NCBI GenBank assembly: GCA_017548985.1
Contig: JAFYYW010000016.1
Span: 1 to 44,002 of the forward strand
Source of the DNA: Bacteroidales bacterium
GTDB lineage: Bacteria > Bacteroidota > Bacteroidia > Bacteroidales > UBA932
Length of the DNA stretch: 44,002 nucleotides
Direction: 5' to 3'
The position numbers were made by a program, and so were the translations under genes. The notes under the pieces were generated by a model. That model saw only the letters and a list, made by a program, of their open reading frames with translations. It did not search any database and was not told the origin of the DNA. This document shows positions 18,555-28,052 of the stretch, in pieces (positions within the stretch are counted from its first letter, which is position 1; each line of letters begins with the position of its first letter).

Positions 18555-19184
18555 ATGAGTTTATTGCATGTGATCAACCACCCGATGGTCCAGCACAAGT
18601 TGACCATCATGAGAGACAAAAAAACCGGTTCCAAGGATTTCAGGGAGCTTCTCAGGGAAATCTCGCTCCTTATGGGCTATGAGGTCACCAGGGATATTCC
18701 CCTGGAGGATGTCGAGATAGAGACCCCTATCTGCAAGATGACGGCGAAGGAGGTCTCCGGCCGCAAGCTGGCTATCGTCCCGATCCTGAGGGCCGGAATG
18801 GGAATGGTGGAGGGGCTTCAGACCCTCGTGCCTGTCGCCAAGGTCGGACATATCGGCCTCTATCGCGATGAGAACACCCACACTCCGGTGGTCTATTATT
18901 GCAAGCTTCCGGAAGACATCCAGGATCGTCTGGTGATCGTGACGGATCCGATGCTGGCGACTGGCGGCAGCGCGTGTGACGCGATTTCCATGCTCAAGGA
19001 GAGGGGTTGCAAGAATATCCGTCTGATGTGTCTGGTGAGTGTCCCGGAGGGTATCAAGAAGGTGCAGAACGAGCATCCGGATGTCGACATCTACACGGCC
19101 GCCGTGGACGATTGCCTCAACGAGAACGCGTACATTGTCCCGGGCCTCGGCGACGCCGGCGACCGCATCTTCGGCACTAAGTAA
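18555..19184 (+). CDS. upp: Uracil phosphoribosyltransferase
   Basis: This is a 209-residue cytoplasmic salvage enzyme that makes UMP from uracil and PRPP. The PRPP-binding loop [12 protein letters not shown] is at about 129-140, and the C-terminal uracil-binding segment [12 protein letters not shown] is intact. Length is standard. After the stop, the spacer holds two short inverted repeats without T-runs, so a terminator is not clear. The nearby nucleoside kinase gene may serve the same salvage pathway but is in a separate, oppositely oriented operon. Confidence 0.95.
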   Translation: MSLLHVINHPMVQHKLTIMRDKKTGSKDFRELLREISLLMGYEVTRDIPLEDVEIETPICKMTAKEVSGRKLAIVPILRAGMGMVEGLQTLVPVAKVGHIGLYRDENTHTPVVYYCKLPEDIQDRLVIVTDPMLATGGSACDAISMLKERGCKNIRLMCLVSVPEGIKKVQNEHPDVDIYTAAVDDCLNENAYIVPGLGDAGDRIFGTK

Positions 19185-19248
19185 TATTCCTCCTCGCCAG
19201 GAGATTCGATAGGCAGAGGCGCTATCGGACGAGAGTAAACATTTGATT

Positions 19249-21909
19249 ATGATGAAGAGGATTCTTATCGCGGTTATCGTTTTGGGGATCGGTGTCATGT
19301 CATGGGGACAGACGCTGGATTCGAGGTTGGGTCACGATGGAGAGTTCATTTGGAGGATGGCCAAGGCGTCAGATATTCGGGCAACGGCCGCTGAGTTGTC
19401 AACGTCTGGCTTTGACGACTCGACCTGGATGGAAGCCATTGTGCCCGGCACCGTCCTGACATCCCTCGTGGAGAACGGAGTGTATCCGGAACCATATTAC
19501 GGGACAAACAACAAGATCTCCGAGAAGAAGATCCCCGACATCATCGACACCGGAAGAGATTTCTGGACCTATTGGTTCAGAACCGGGTTTAGCACACCGG
19601 AACTAGCTGAGGGAGAAAGACTCTGGCTACACCCGGAAGGGATCAACTACCGGGCTGAATGGTGGCTGAACGGACACCTTGTCAGTGTCATGGCCGGAAT
19701 GTTCAACGATGACAACATAGACATCACGGACTTCATCTCGAAAGACGGCCACAACACTCTCGCGGTACTGGTGAAGCCAGTGGATATTCCAGGAACCACA
19801 ATGCCCAAGCCATGGGGAGCCCCGGGAGAGAACCGCAACGGCGGTGACGGCGACATCGGCTGGAATACCACCCAGCTCATGACAGTCGGCTGGGACTTCT
19901 CCTATGACGACGGCATACGCGACCGCAACACCGGCATCTGGAAGTCAGTCAACATATTCAAGACAGGACCGATCAGGTTGGACTCCCCCTTCATCAGGAG
20001 CTCATTCCCTAATCAAGACCTGTCAACTGCCGCCCAGACCATCACCGTCGGACTTGTCAATCCCGCCAGCGGCTTCCAGAATAATGAGCCGGTGGTTTGC
20101 ATGGTCGAGGGAGAGATAGAAGGTACAGGTATCAGCTTCTCAAAGGAAGTCTCCCTGATCCGCGGCGAGGAGCCTGTCGTGACCTTCTCTCCTGAGGAAT
20201 ATCCCCAGCTGGTTATCAAGAATCCACGGCTCTGGTGGCCTAAGAATAAGGGGCCCCAAGACCTTTACAAGCTCCGGCTCAAAGTCAAGGTCGGAGGGAA
20301 GGTTTCAGACTCCAAGGAGGTCACCTTCGGAATAAGGGACGTCAAAGTCACCACTAATACTCCCGATGGGTCGAAAGTGTTCATAGTCAACGGGAAACGC
20401 ATGTTCATCAGGGGCAGCAACTGGATTCCGGAAGCCATGCTCCGGACCGACGATGAGAGGATGCGGACTGAAATGGCTTACACCGACCAATCCGGAATCA
20501 ACTTCCTTCGACTTTGGGGAGGCGGCATCGCGGAGAGTGATCTGTTCTACCAGCTCTGCGACGAGTATGGCATCATGGTCTGGCAGGAGTTCTGGATGAC
20601 CGGAGACACCCGTCACCCTCACGACAAATCAATCTATTTCAACAATGTGGCTTCCACGGTCAAGAGGATCCGCAACCACCCTTCCATCATATTCTACGTG
20701 GCCTCAAACGAGAGCACGGAGGTAAGTGGAACACCTGAGTTACTGGATTATCTCGATGGCACCAGGCCCTACCAGATGCAGTCGGAATGCGACGGTATAC
20801 ACGACGGCAGCCCGTACAAACAGGTCAACCCGATGAGGCATTACACCAACACGGCCTCCGACCGGGGAAGCCGTGTCGACGGATTCAATCCGGAATATGG
20901 CGCCCCTACCCTTCCGGTTATCGAGAGCCTGAGGAATATGATGCCTTCAGACAAGCTTTGGCCAATAGACAAGGCGACCTGGAACTATTTGGACGGCAAC
21001 GGGTTCCATCTGATGACCACCCTTTACGATGACATGGTCCGCCAATATGGTGAACCTTCCGGCATAGAGGATTACGCCCGGAAAGGGCAACTTGTGGGAG
21101 CAATGAACTCGAAGAGCATCTGGGAAGTCTGGAATTACAACCGTCTTGACGACGGTGACCGCTTCTGCTCAGGTCTCCTTTTCTGGTACCACAACTGCCC
21201 CAATGTCCAGGTCTGCGCCAGGATGTGGGACTACTATCTGGAGCCGACCGCGTCGCTGTATCACACGATGCATTCTTTGGAGCCGCTACATGTTCAGTTT
21301 GATTACCTGAAGAACACTGTTAGCGTTATAAACGACTGCCCGGAGCCAGTTCCCGCGCTCAAGTTGACAGCCAGGCTGTATGACCTCTCCAGCAGACTCG
21401 TGAAATCTTGGGACATTCTCTTGGACGTGCCCGCGGAGAAGGCATTGGATGATGTGTTGACTCTCGACTTCCCCGAGAATATCTCCCAAGTCCACTTCAT
21501 ATACCTTACCCTTACGGACAGGACTGGGAAGCAGGTACTGTCCGAGAACTTTTACTGGCGCTCGAAAGACTCTTATGAGGGGCCGCAGACCGTGACCGGG
21601 CCTTGCGCCTCCGGCTTTGAGAGCCTGGCGGATATGCCGGTCGCAAATGTCAAGCTGACACGCGAGAACCTTCCTGGTGGGGATATTGAAGTCACTCTTA
21701 AGAACACATCTGGTAAAATAGCTTTTTTCAATAGGTTACAACTTCGTGACAAAAGCGGAGAGCCAATCCACGGAACCATGTGTTCCGACAACTTCGTGAC
21801 TCTTCTTCCCCATTCTTCCAAGACCATCGTGATTAAGCCGGGAAGTGGTCAGACGGTCGACTACAAGGTCTATTTCGAAGGTTGGAACTCCGGCTCGAAG
21901 ACCTTCTGA
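19249..21909 (+). CDS. Secreted GH2 family glycoside hydrolase (beta-mannosidase / exo-glucosaminidase type)
   Basis: This is an 886-residue protein with signal peptide MMKRILIAVIVLGIGVMSWGQ. A jelly-roll sugar-binding domain, an Ig-like domain and a TIM barrel follow in GH2 order. GSNWIPEAMLR, RLWGGGIAESDLFY and MVWQEFW are typical of the beta-mannosidase/exo-beta-D-glucosaminidase branch. The acid/base is Glu488 in ASNES and the likely nucleophile is Glu549 in PEYG. Two beta-sandwich domains complete the C-terminus. Exo-release of mannose, glucosamine or a related sugar in the periplasm is expected; specificity is uncertain. Start: ATG at 19249 (or 19252); a TTG at 19243 in the same frame is less likely. 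A Tat-signal oxidoreductase gene follows 20 bp later. Confidence 0.85.
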   Translation: MMKRILIAVIVLGIGVMSWGQTLDSRLGHDGEFIWRMAKASDIRATAAELSTSGFDDSTWMEAIVPGTVLTSLVENGVYPEPYYGTNNKISEKKIPDIIDTGRDFWTYWFRTGFSTPELAEGERLWLHPEGINYRAEWWLNGHLVSVMAGMFNDDNIDITDFISKDGHNTLAVLVKPVDIPGTTMPKPWGAPGENRNGGDGDIGWNTTQLMTVGWDFSYDDGIRDRNTGIWKSVNIFKTGPIRLDSPFIRSSFPNQDLSTAAQTITVGLVNPASGFQNNEPVVCMVEGEIEGTGISFSKEVSLIRGEEPVVTFSPEEYPQLVIKNPRLWWPKNKGPQDLYKLRLKVKVGGKVSDSKEVTFGIRDVKVTTNTPDGSKVFIVNGKRMFIRGSNWIPEAMLRTDDERMRTEMAYTDQSGINFLRLWGGGIAESDLFYQLCDEYGIMVWQEFWMTGDTRHPHDKSIYFNNVASTVKRIRNHPSIIFYVASNESTEVSGTPELLDYLDGTRPYQMQSECDGIHDGSPYKQVNPMRHYTNTASDRGSRVDGFNPEYGAPTLPVIESLRNMMPSDKLWPIDKATWNYLDGNGFHLMTTLYDDMVRQYGEPSGIEDYARKGQLVGAMNSKSIWEVWNYNRLDDGDRFCSGLLFWYHNCPNVQVCARMWDYYLEPTASLYHTMHSLEPLHVQFDYLKNTVSVINDCPEPVPALKLTARLYDLSSRLVKSWDILLDVPAEKALDDVLTLDFPENISQVHFIYLTLTDRTGKQVLSENFYWRSKDSYEGPQTVTGPCASGFESLADMPVANVKLTRENLPGGDIEVTLKNTSGKIAFFNRLQLRDKSGEPIHGTMCSDNFVTLLPHSSKTIVIKPGSGQTVDYKVYFEGWNSGSKTF

Positions 21910-21929
21910 AGCAATAAAACGAAGGCGAT

Positions 21930-23231
21930 ATGAAACGTAGAGATTTTTTGAGAATAGGTTCGGCTGCGACCGGCGCGATGCTGGTTGGCGGCGCGGTCCC
22001 GGCTGAAGCAGCCGATAAGGTCAAACCCGCTTCCGAAGGAGTGGAAGTTGAAGGATATGTGAAAGAGCCTGCCAAAAAGATTCCCGTGATAGCTTCCTGC
22101 GACATACTGGTCGCCGGGGCCGGACCCGCCGGCTTCGCCGCGGCGATCTCCGCCGCGAGGGAAGGAGCGGATGTCATATTGCTGGAAATGAACGGTTTCC
22201 TTGGAGGTCTCTGGACCGGAGGCTCTGTCTTGCCGCTAAACTGCATGGAAGCCAGGACGAGCGGCGGATGGAAACAAGTGGTTTACGGTGTCGCTGACGA
22301 GCTTGCCGTGAGACTTAAGGACATGGGCATGTCGATACAGCCAAGACGCTCCCCCATCGTTGATCCGGAAGCGACAAAGCATGTCATGAGGCTTATGGTC
22401 AAAGAGGCCGGAATCAGGGTCATATACTTCGCCAAGGCCTGTGAGATCACCAAATCGGGCGACCGTATCGAGAGCGTCTTGATTGAGAGCAAGAGCGGCA
22501 GGAGCGCTATCAAGGCCAAGTATTTCGTGGACACCACCGGAGACGGGGACCTGTTCTATTGGGCCGGGGAGAACTACCGCTACGTCAAGCACCATATCGG
22601 GGCGATGTGGCGGGTCGGGAATCTTCAGGAAGACAATGACCACGGCAACATGACGCCAATCAAAGGCGTCGGCCTGATGCACACCAACGGTGAATATGAC
22701 CAGGACGGCATGGACGTGTTCAATATGTCCCGACTGAATGATTCCTTGCGGCAATATATGTGGGACAGGACCCAAGAGCTTCGTACAAAGAGAGGCTGCG
22801 AGGAAGCTTATCTGCTGGAGACTCCCCCGATGCTTGGAGTCAGGGTCACCAGAGTGCTGGACAGCCTCAGGAATGTCTCAATGACAGATGCGTTGGAGGG
22901 CAGAACCTATGATGATGTGATAGGAATAGCCGGAGTAGATATTGACGCCGAAATCAATGGCACGAAACATCAGGTCTCAGACAGGCCCCAGTGGCAGATT
23001 CCTTTGCGTGCCCTTCTGCCTCAGAAAACCCCTAATCTTACTGTCGCCGGAAGGTGTTTCGGCTATGAGCATGACATCACCTACGATGCCCGGGAGATAG
23101 CGACCTGCATGGTCACGGGCCAAGCCGCGGGAGCAGCGGCCGCGAGAGCCCTTCTGGACCGGTCGGCGGTCCAAGCCACTGACCCGGCCAAGGTCCAGGA
23201 TATCTTACGCTCACAAGGAGTCAAGATATAG
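21930..23231 (+). CDS. Tat-signal FAD-dependent oxidoreductase
   Basis: This is a 433-residue flavoprotein of the FAD_oxidored type (PF12831-like). The N-terminus MKRRDFLRIGSAATGAMLVG is a good twin-arginine signal, implying export of a folded, cofactor-loaded enzyme. GAGPAG at 63-68 begins the Rossmann FAD site, and Glu and GGLWTGG follow as in the family. VDTTGDGDLFYWAG and a C-terminal AGRCFGYEHD...ATCMVTGQAAG complete the FAD domain. These proteins are frequent in Bacteroidota glycan loci, but their substrates are mostly unknown. The position after a secreted GH2 suggests action on a sugar or glycoside. It ends two bases from the convergent symporter gene. Confidence 0.83.
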   Translation: MKRRDFLRIGSAATGAMLVGGAVPAEAADKVKPASEGVEVEGYVKEPAKKIPVIASCDILVAGAGPAGFAAAISAAREGADVILLEMNGFLGGLWTGGSVLPLNCMEARTSGGWKQVVYGVADELAVRLKDMGMSIQPRRSPIVDPEATKHVMRLMVKEAGIRVIYFAKACEITKSGDRIESVLIESKSGRSAIKAKYFVDTTGDGDLFYWAGENYRYVKHHIGAMWRVGNLQEDNDHGNMTPIKGVGLMHTNGEYDQDGMDVFNMSRLNDSLRQYMWDRTQELRTKRGCEEAYLLETPPMLGVRVTRVLDSLRNVSMTDALEGRTYDDVIGIAGVDIDAEINGTKHQVSDRPQWQIPLRALLPQKTPNLTVAGRCFGYEHDITYDAREIATCMVTGQAAGAAAARALLDRSAVQATDPAKVQDILRSQGVKI

Positions 23232-23233
23232 AG

Positions 23234-24616
23234 TCACTCATATTCTTTCAAGGCATCGAAAGCCTTGGGAGCGAGGATGATAATGGCGATGACATTTATC
23301 CATGCCATGAGCCCGAGACCAATGTCACTGAGAGTCCAGACCGTGTTGGCGTCCTTGACGGACCCGAATAGCACGGAACCTAACACAAAGACCCTCAACA
23401 TCCATACAAGCGCCTTCTCGAGTTTCGGGGAGGCGTTTTTCCTTGTGCCGCAAAGGTACACCACACTTGACTCTGAATAGAAATAATCCGCCATTATAGT
23501 CGTGAATACGAAGAACGACAAGGCGACACTTACGAAAGTGCCTCCAAAGCCCCCTAATACCGAATCGACAGCCGCCTGGGTATAACCGACATAATTGGCA
23601 CCCAGCTCGGGAGCCCCGGCCATGAGCATCGTTCCCGTATCAGCGTCAAAGATATTGAAAGTGCCGGCGGAGAGAATCATCAGCGCAGTGGCGGTGCAGA
23701 CGAATATGGTGTCCACATATACCGAGAAAGCTTGCGCCAGACCTTGCTCCGCCGGATGGTCCACATCCGCGGAAGCGGAAGGGATGGCTCCGGTGCCCTG
23801 TCCAGCCTCATTGGAATACAGTCCGCGCTTGACCCCGAACATAATCGTAGAGCCAAGGATGCCTCCGCAGAGCGGATTGATCCCGAAAGCGTTCCTCACT
23901 ATCATCGCCAATAACCCGGGGACGACCCGCCAGTTTATAGCCAGCACGACCAACGAGATCAGAATATAGGCTACCGCCATGAAAGGAGCCACATAGGAAG
24001 CGGCCTTGGCGATTCTCTTTACTCCGCCGACAATCACCAGACCCACTAATAGAACCAGTCCAAGGCCAGAGACCAAGGAGTTGATTCCGAATGAGTTCTG
24101 AAGCGCGGCGGACATTCCGTTGGACTGCACACCCGGCATCAGCAGGCCGCAGGCGAGTATGGTGGCCACGGCGAAGAGGACAGCCAACCATCTGGCCCCG
24201 AGACCTTTCTCGATATAACAGGCCGGCCCGCCACGGAAGCCGGTGGTGTGGGAGAACTTGTATATCTGCGCCAGAGTTGACTCGACAAAGGCGGTCGAGG
24301 CTCCCAGAAAGGCTATTATCCACATCCAGAATATGGATCCCGGTCCACCGAGAGCTATGGCGGTCGCGACCCCAACTATATTCCCGGTCCCGACACGTCC
24401 GGCCAGAGCGATACAGAAAGCCTCGAAAGATGACACTCCCTTCCTTTGGGTATGCTTCTCCCTTTTTCGAGTCAAAATCCTGACCATCAATCCGATACGT
24501 CTCAACTGGACAAATCGGCTCCTCACGGAGAAATATATGCCGGCACCGACCAGCAAGACAACCAGCGCCGGACTCCAGATCACATTATTGACAGCTGAGA
24601 CGACCTTCTCGAACAT
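23234..24616 (-). CDS. Sodium:alanine (AGCS family) symporter, copy 1
   Basis: This is a 460-residue inner-membrane amino-acid:cation symporter of the alanine or glycine:cation symporter family. Conserved blocks include GRVGTGNIVGVATAIALGGPGSIFWMW, read here as GRVGTGNIVG then FWMWIIAFLGA, plus SNEAGQGTGAIPSASA and a hydrophobic C-terminus. About ten to eleven membrane segments are visible and length is normal. Its ATG shares one base with the TAA of the upstream paralogue (TAATG), so the two are translationally coupled. By eye the copies are about three-quarters identical. Substrate is alanine or glycine by family; D- versus L-preference cannot be read. Confidence 0.9.
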   Translation of the reverse strand: MFEKVVSAVNNVIWSPALVVLLVGAGIYFSVRSRFVQLRRIGLMVRILTRKREKHTQRKGVSSFEAFCIALAGRVGTGNIVGVATAIALGGPGSIFWMWIIAFLGASTAFVESTLAQIYKFSHTTGFRGGPACYIEKGLGARWLAVLFAVATILACGLLMPGVQSNGMSAALQNSFGINSLVSGLGLVLLVGLVIVGGVKRIAKAASYVAPFMAVAYILISLVVLAINWRVVPGLLAMIVRNAFGINPLCGGILGSTIMFGVKRGLYSNEAGQGTGAIPSASADVDHPAEQGLAQAFSVYVDTIFVCTATALMILSAGTFNIFDADTGTMLMAGAPELGANYVGYTQAAVDSVLGGFGGTFVSVALSFFVFTTIMADYFYSESSVVYLCGTRKNASPKLEKALVWMLRVFVLGSVLFGSVKDANTVWTLSDIGLGLMAWINVIAIIILAPKAFDALKEYE

Positions 24617-26010
24617 TATTTTATCGAGTTCTCATATTCCTTCAAAGCGGCGAAAGCTTTGGGAGCGAGAATGATTATCGCGACGACATTGACCCAGGCC
24701 ATCAGACCCACCCCGATGTCGCCCAGTGTCCAAACCGTGTTGGCCTCCTTGACAGCACCGAAAACCACTGAGCCAAGGATAACGACTTGAAGGATCCTGA
24801 TGAGGGTTTTCTCGACTTTGGGAGAGAAACCTTTCTTAAGGTTACACAAGTAAATCACGCTGGATTCAGAATAGAAATAATAGGCCATCACGGTCGTGAA
24901 CACGAAGAAGGCCAGGGCGACGCTGACGAATATGCTCCCGAATCCACCGATCACGGAATCGACCGCCGCCTGGGTATAGCCGACATAATTGGCCCCGAGG
25001 CCGGGATCATTTGCGAGAAGCATCTCACCTGTCTTTGCGTCAAGGATGTTGAAAGTCCCGGCCGAGAGGATCATGAGAGCTGTGGCGGTGCAGACAAGAA
25101 GGGTGTCCACATAGACCGAGAAAGCCTGGACAAGGCCCTGCTCAGCGGGATGGTTGACGTCAGCGGACGCGGATGGTATGGCTCCGGTTCCCTGCCCCGC
25201 CTCGTTGGAGAAAAGCCCCCGCTTGACTCCCATCATGATTGTGGAGCCCAGGATACCTCCGCACAAAGGATTGACTCCAAACGCGTTCTTGACTATCAGA
25301 GACAACAGCCCGGGAATCGCCTTCCAATTAAGGGCGAGAATAACTATCGAGATCAGGACATAAACGACAGCCATGAACGGGGTGACAAGAGAGGCCGCCT
25401 TGGCGATTCTCTTCACTCCTCCAACGATAACAAGACCAAGGATGAAGGCCAGGACCAGCCCGGAGACCAGAGGGTTGACCCCGAAAGAATTGAGGGCCGC
25501 GGCGGATAAGCCGTTAGACTGGACCGTTGGCAGCAGCAGGCCGGTGGCTATTATGGTCACCACAGCGAACAGAATGGCCATCCAGCGGGCCTTTAGTCCT
25601 TTCTCGATATATGTGGCGGGACCGCCTCGGAAGCCGGTCGGATGAGAGAACTTGAATAGCTGGGCGAGAGTGGACTCCACATACGCTGTGGAAGCTCCGA
25701 AAAAGGCTATTATCCACATCCAGAATATGGCACCCGGACCGCCAAGGGCGATGGCGGTGGCCACTCCGACTATATTCCCCGTACCAACCCTTCCGGACAG
25801 CGCGATGCAAAAGGCCTCAAATGACGAGACTCCTTGTTTCTCAGAGCTTTTGTCCTTCTTCCGGAAAAGAAGCCGGGCCATGAGACCTACGCGTCGGATC
25901 TGGACAAAACGGGTACGGGTGGAGAAATACAGGCCGGCACCGACAAGCAGCACAACAAGCGCCGGACTCCAGATGACATTGTTTACAGTGGATACAATCT
26001 TCTCGAACAT
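24616..26010 (-). CDS. Sodium:alanine (AGCS family) symporter, copy 2
   Basis: This is a 464-residue paralogue of the downstream symporter, with the same landmarks: GRVGTGNIVGVATAIALGG, SNEAGQGTGAIPSASA and QAFSVYVDTLLVCTATALM. I chose the ATG at 26008-26010 (MFEKIVSTV), which matches the start of copy 1 (MFEKVVSAV); a TTG two codons upstream is also in frame. It is first in the pair and is separated from the aquaporin gene by a strong terminator, so it should have its own promoter in the 50-bp AT-rich spacer. Identity with copy 1 points to a tandem duplication, later diverged. Confidence 0.9.
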   Translation of the reverse strand: MFEKIVSTVNNVIWSPALVVLLVGAGLYFSTRTRFVQIRRVGLMARLLFRKKDKSSEKQGVSSFEAFCIALSGRVGTGNIVGVATAIALGGPGAIFWMWIIAFFGASTAYVESTLAQLFKFSHPTGFRGGPATYIEKGLKARWMAILFAVVTIIATGLLLPTVQSNGLSAAALNSFGVNPLVSGLVLAFILGLVIVGGVKRIAKAASLVTPFMAVVYVLISIVILALNWKAIPGLLSLIVKNAFGVNPLCGGILGSTIMMGVKRGLFSNEAGQGTGAIPSASADVNHPAEQGLVQAFSVYVDTLLVCTATALMILSAGTFNILDAKTGEMLLANDPGLGANYVGYTQAAVDSVIGGFGSIFVSVALAFFVFTTVMAYYFYSESSVIYLCNLKKGFSPKVEKTLIRILQVVILGSVVFGAVKEANTVWTLGDIGVGLMAWVNVVAIIILAPKAFAALKEYENSIK

Positions 26011-26059
26011 GTTCAAATATAAAAAATTATATCCTAACTCGGCAATATAATCTGAATTA

Positions 26060-26092
26060 AAACGAAAAAAGGCCGGCTTCGCGGCCGGCCTT
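26060..26092 (-). terminator. Rho-independent terminator after aqpZ
   Basis: A 9-bp GC-rich perfect stem (AAGGCCGGC / GCCGGCCTT, 26069-26077 with 26084-26092) has a six-base loop. Read on the minus strand it is followed by TTTTTT CG TTTT. It begins 18 bases after the aqpZ stop and separates that gene from the two symporter genes. Confidence 0.9.
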
Positions 26093-26110
26093 GAATCACA
26101 ACTTTACTGA

Positions 26111-26803
26111 TTACTTCTCCTCTTTAGGGGCTAGAGCGCACCAGACGATGGCGCTGAGGGCACCGCCGCACAGAGGGGCTACGATAAATACCCAGAGATC
26201 CTTGAGGGCCTGTCCGCCAGCGAAGAGGGCGGGGCCGATCGAACGGGCGGGGTTCACCGAGGTTCCGGTCAGGTTGATGCACACGAGGTGGATCAGGACA
26301 AGGCTCAGACCGATGGCGAGACCAGCGAAGTTGCCGGCACCGACTTTGCCGTCAGTAGTTCCGAGAACAACGAGGACAAAGAGGAAAGTAGCCACGATCT
26401 CAACAAGGAACGCTCCACCGGCACCACCAGCTCCAGCGACACCATTGCAGCCAAGTCCGGCGGGGTTGGCGCCAGTGAAAGCGGCTGAAGGAGTCATGAC
26501 TTTCGCGAAGAGCAGAAGGACGGCTCCGGCGATGACGGCGCCGATGATCTGGCCGCACCAGTAGCCGCAGGCATCCTTCCAACTCATGCGGCCGGAAAGG
26601 GCGACGCCGAGGGTGATGGCAGGATTGATGTGGCAACCAGAGATGCCGCCGATAGTGTATGCCATGGCGACGACGGCGAGACCGAAGGCGGCGGCGGTGG
26701 CGAAGAGGCCTGCGGGAGTCCCGCAACCGACGAACATTGCCGTGGCGCAGCCGAGGAAGGTCAGGACAAATGTCCCGATACATTCAGCGATGTACTTTCT
26801 CAT
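26111..26803 (-). CDS. aqpZ: Aquaporin Z-type water channel
   Basis: This is a 230-residue inner-membrane MIP channel with six membrane helices and two half-helices. The NPA boxes are at 60-62 (HINPAITLG) and 184-186 (SVNPARSIG). The selectivity-filter residues can be placed by spacing: Phe40, His172, Thr181 and Arg187. This is the F-H-T-R set of E. coli AqpZ and indicates a water channel rather than a glycerol facilitator. A glycine/alanine-rich loop near 110-122 is longer than in E. coli. The gene is monocistronic, bounded by a divergent spacer and a strong terminator. Confidence 0.93.
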   Translation of the reverse strand: MRKYIAECIGTFVLTFLGCATAMFVGCGTPAGLFATAAAFGLAVVAMAYTIGGISGCHINPAITLGVALSGRMSWKDACGYWCGQIIGAVIAGAVLLLFAKVMTPSAAFTGANPAGLGCNGVAGAGGAGGAFLVEIVATFLFVLVVLGTTDGKVGAGNFAGLAIGLSLVLIHLVCINLTGTSVNPARSIGPALFAGGQALKDLWVFIVAPLCGGALSAIVWCALAPKEEK

Positions 26804-26901
26804 GATTCTTTTAGATTATTAAAGTGTTATTGAAGGTTGTTGTGATTTTGGTTTAACAACGCCAATTTACGAAATATTCCTATTAAATCCATCATTTTTT
26901 C

Positions 26902-26909
26902 TAAATTTA
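26902..26909 (+). promoter_or_regulatory. Weak -7-like element for manC in the divergent aqpZ/manC spacer
   Basis: The 133-bp AT-rich spacer between aqpZ and manC must hold two divergent promoters. TAAATTTA matches TAnnTTTG at all but the last base, 27 bp before the manC ATG. No TTTG occurs at the expected -33 distance. I found no good match on the opposite strand for aqpZ. Confidence 0.3.
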
Positions 26910-26936
26910 CATCCGGAACCAATAACCAATTCGGAT

Positions 26937-28031
26937 ATGAACACCCACGTTGTGATTATGGCAGGAGGGGTCGGAAGCCGTTTATGGCCCGTGAGCACCC
27001 CTGAAATGCCCAAGCAATTCATAGATATTCTCGGAATAGGGAAAACCCTCCTCCAGATGACCGTAGACCGGTTCAAACCGGTATGCGACCTGGAACGTTT
27101 CTGGGTCGTCACCTCCGAGGCTTATGTCGATATCGTCAAAGAGCAGCTTCCCTGCATCCCGGCCGACCACGTCCTGGCCGAGCCCGTACCACGCAACACC
27201 GCCCCATGTATAGCATACGCCTGCTGGAAAATCAAGGCATCCTATCGAGACGCCAATATCATAGTGACTCCGGCGGACGCCCTGGTGATCAATGTCCAGA
27301 AGTTCGCGGCGGCGATCCGCAAAGCACTCAACTTCACCGACGGGACAGACAAGATAGTCACGGTCGGGATTGAGCCTACCCGCCCCGAGACCGGTTACGG
27401 ATACATCCACGCGGAGAACAGGGTACCTGATGAGATAGTCAAGGTCAAGGAATTCAAGGAGAAACCCGACGAGCTGACAGCGAAGGAATATGTCGCCGCG
27501 GGAAATTATTTCTGGAATGCGGGAATATTCGTATGGAGCTGCGCGACAATAGTTTCCGAACTTAGAAAGCACGCCCCCCAGATAGCCTCTGTGATGGATT
27601 CCATCGCAGCCTCGTTCGGCACTTGGAAAGAGGAAGAGACGCTTCGGGAGCTGTTCCCTACCTGCGAGAAAATCTCGATCGACTACGCGGTCATGGAGAA
27701 GTCGAAAAAAATCCATGTCATAGCTAGCGACCTGGGCTGGTCCGACCTGGGCAGTTTCACTTCAATCAAGGAGAATATCCCCATGCCTGAGGAAGATCCT
27801 GTCCCTGACGGAGGAGCCGCCAAGGCGATCGAGGGAGGCAACAAGGTGATCGGCAGGGATATCAGGATGTTCGGGTGCGAGGAGTGCATAGTCCACGCCG
27901 AGGACGCCAAAACTGTGGTTGTGTCCGGACTCAAGGATTATATTGTGGCCGTCAAAGACGGGAATGTCCTGGTCTGTCCTATAGCAGAGGAACAGAAAAT
28001 CAAGGATTATTCCGCTCCAGAAGAGAAATAA
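26937..28031 (+). CDS. manC: Mannose-1-phosphate guanylyltransferase
   Basis: This is a 364-residue cytoplasmic nucleotidyltransferase that makes GDP-mannose from mannose-1-phosphate and GTP. The N-terminal activation motif MAGGVGSRLWPVS at 9-21 and PKQF are diagnostic. EKP near residue 178 and GNYFWNAGIFVW near 195 complete the active site. It is the short single-domain form, without the phosphomannose isomerase domain of long ManC proteins. It stands alone between divergent aqpZ and the tRNA genes. GDP-mannose feeds capsule, O-antigen and protein glycosylation. Its substrate is also the direct product of the GH130 phosphorylase encoded about 10 kb away. Confidence 0.92.
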   Translation: MNTHVVIMAGGVGSRLWPVSTPEMPKQFIDILGIGKTLLQMTVDRFKPVCDLERFWVVTSEAYVDIVKEQLPCIPADHVLAEPVPRNTAPCIAYACWKIKASYRDANIIVTPADALVINVQKFAAAIRKALNFTDGTDKIVTVGIEPTRPETGYGYIHAENRVPDEIVKVKEFKEKPDELTAKEYVAAGNYFWNAGIFVWSCATIVSELRKHAPQIASVMDSIAASFGTWKEEETLRELFPTCEKISIDYAVMEKSKKIHVIASDLGWSDLGSFTSIKENIPMPEEDPVPDGGAAKAIEGGNKVIGRDIRMFGCEECIVHAEDAKTVVVSGLKDYIVAVKDGNVLVCPIAEEQKIKDYSAPEEK

Positions 28032-28052
28032 AAGCAAAAAAAACCGAAAAAA

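Noticed and set aside
19185..19230. Short inverted repeats after upp as a terminator
   Set aside because: The stems (CTCCT/AGGAG and CGATAG/CTATCG) are weak and neither is followed by a T-run.
24787..25509. Plus-strand open frame of 240 codons opposite the symporter gene
   Set aside because: Its charged, low-hydrophobicity translation is the expected mirror of a membrane-protein gene; no start signal or family match is visible.
26011..26020. TATATTTG on the minus strand just before the second symporter start as a -7 box
   Set aside because: It matches TAnnTTTG but sits three bases before the ATG with no TTTG at -33, so the start site would fall inside the coding region.
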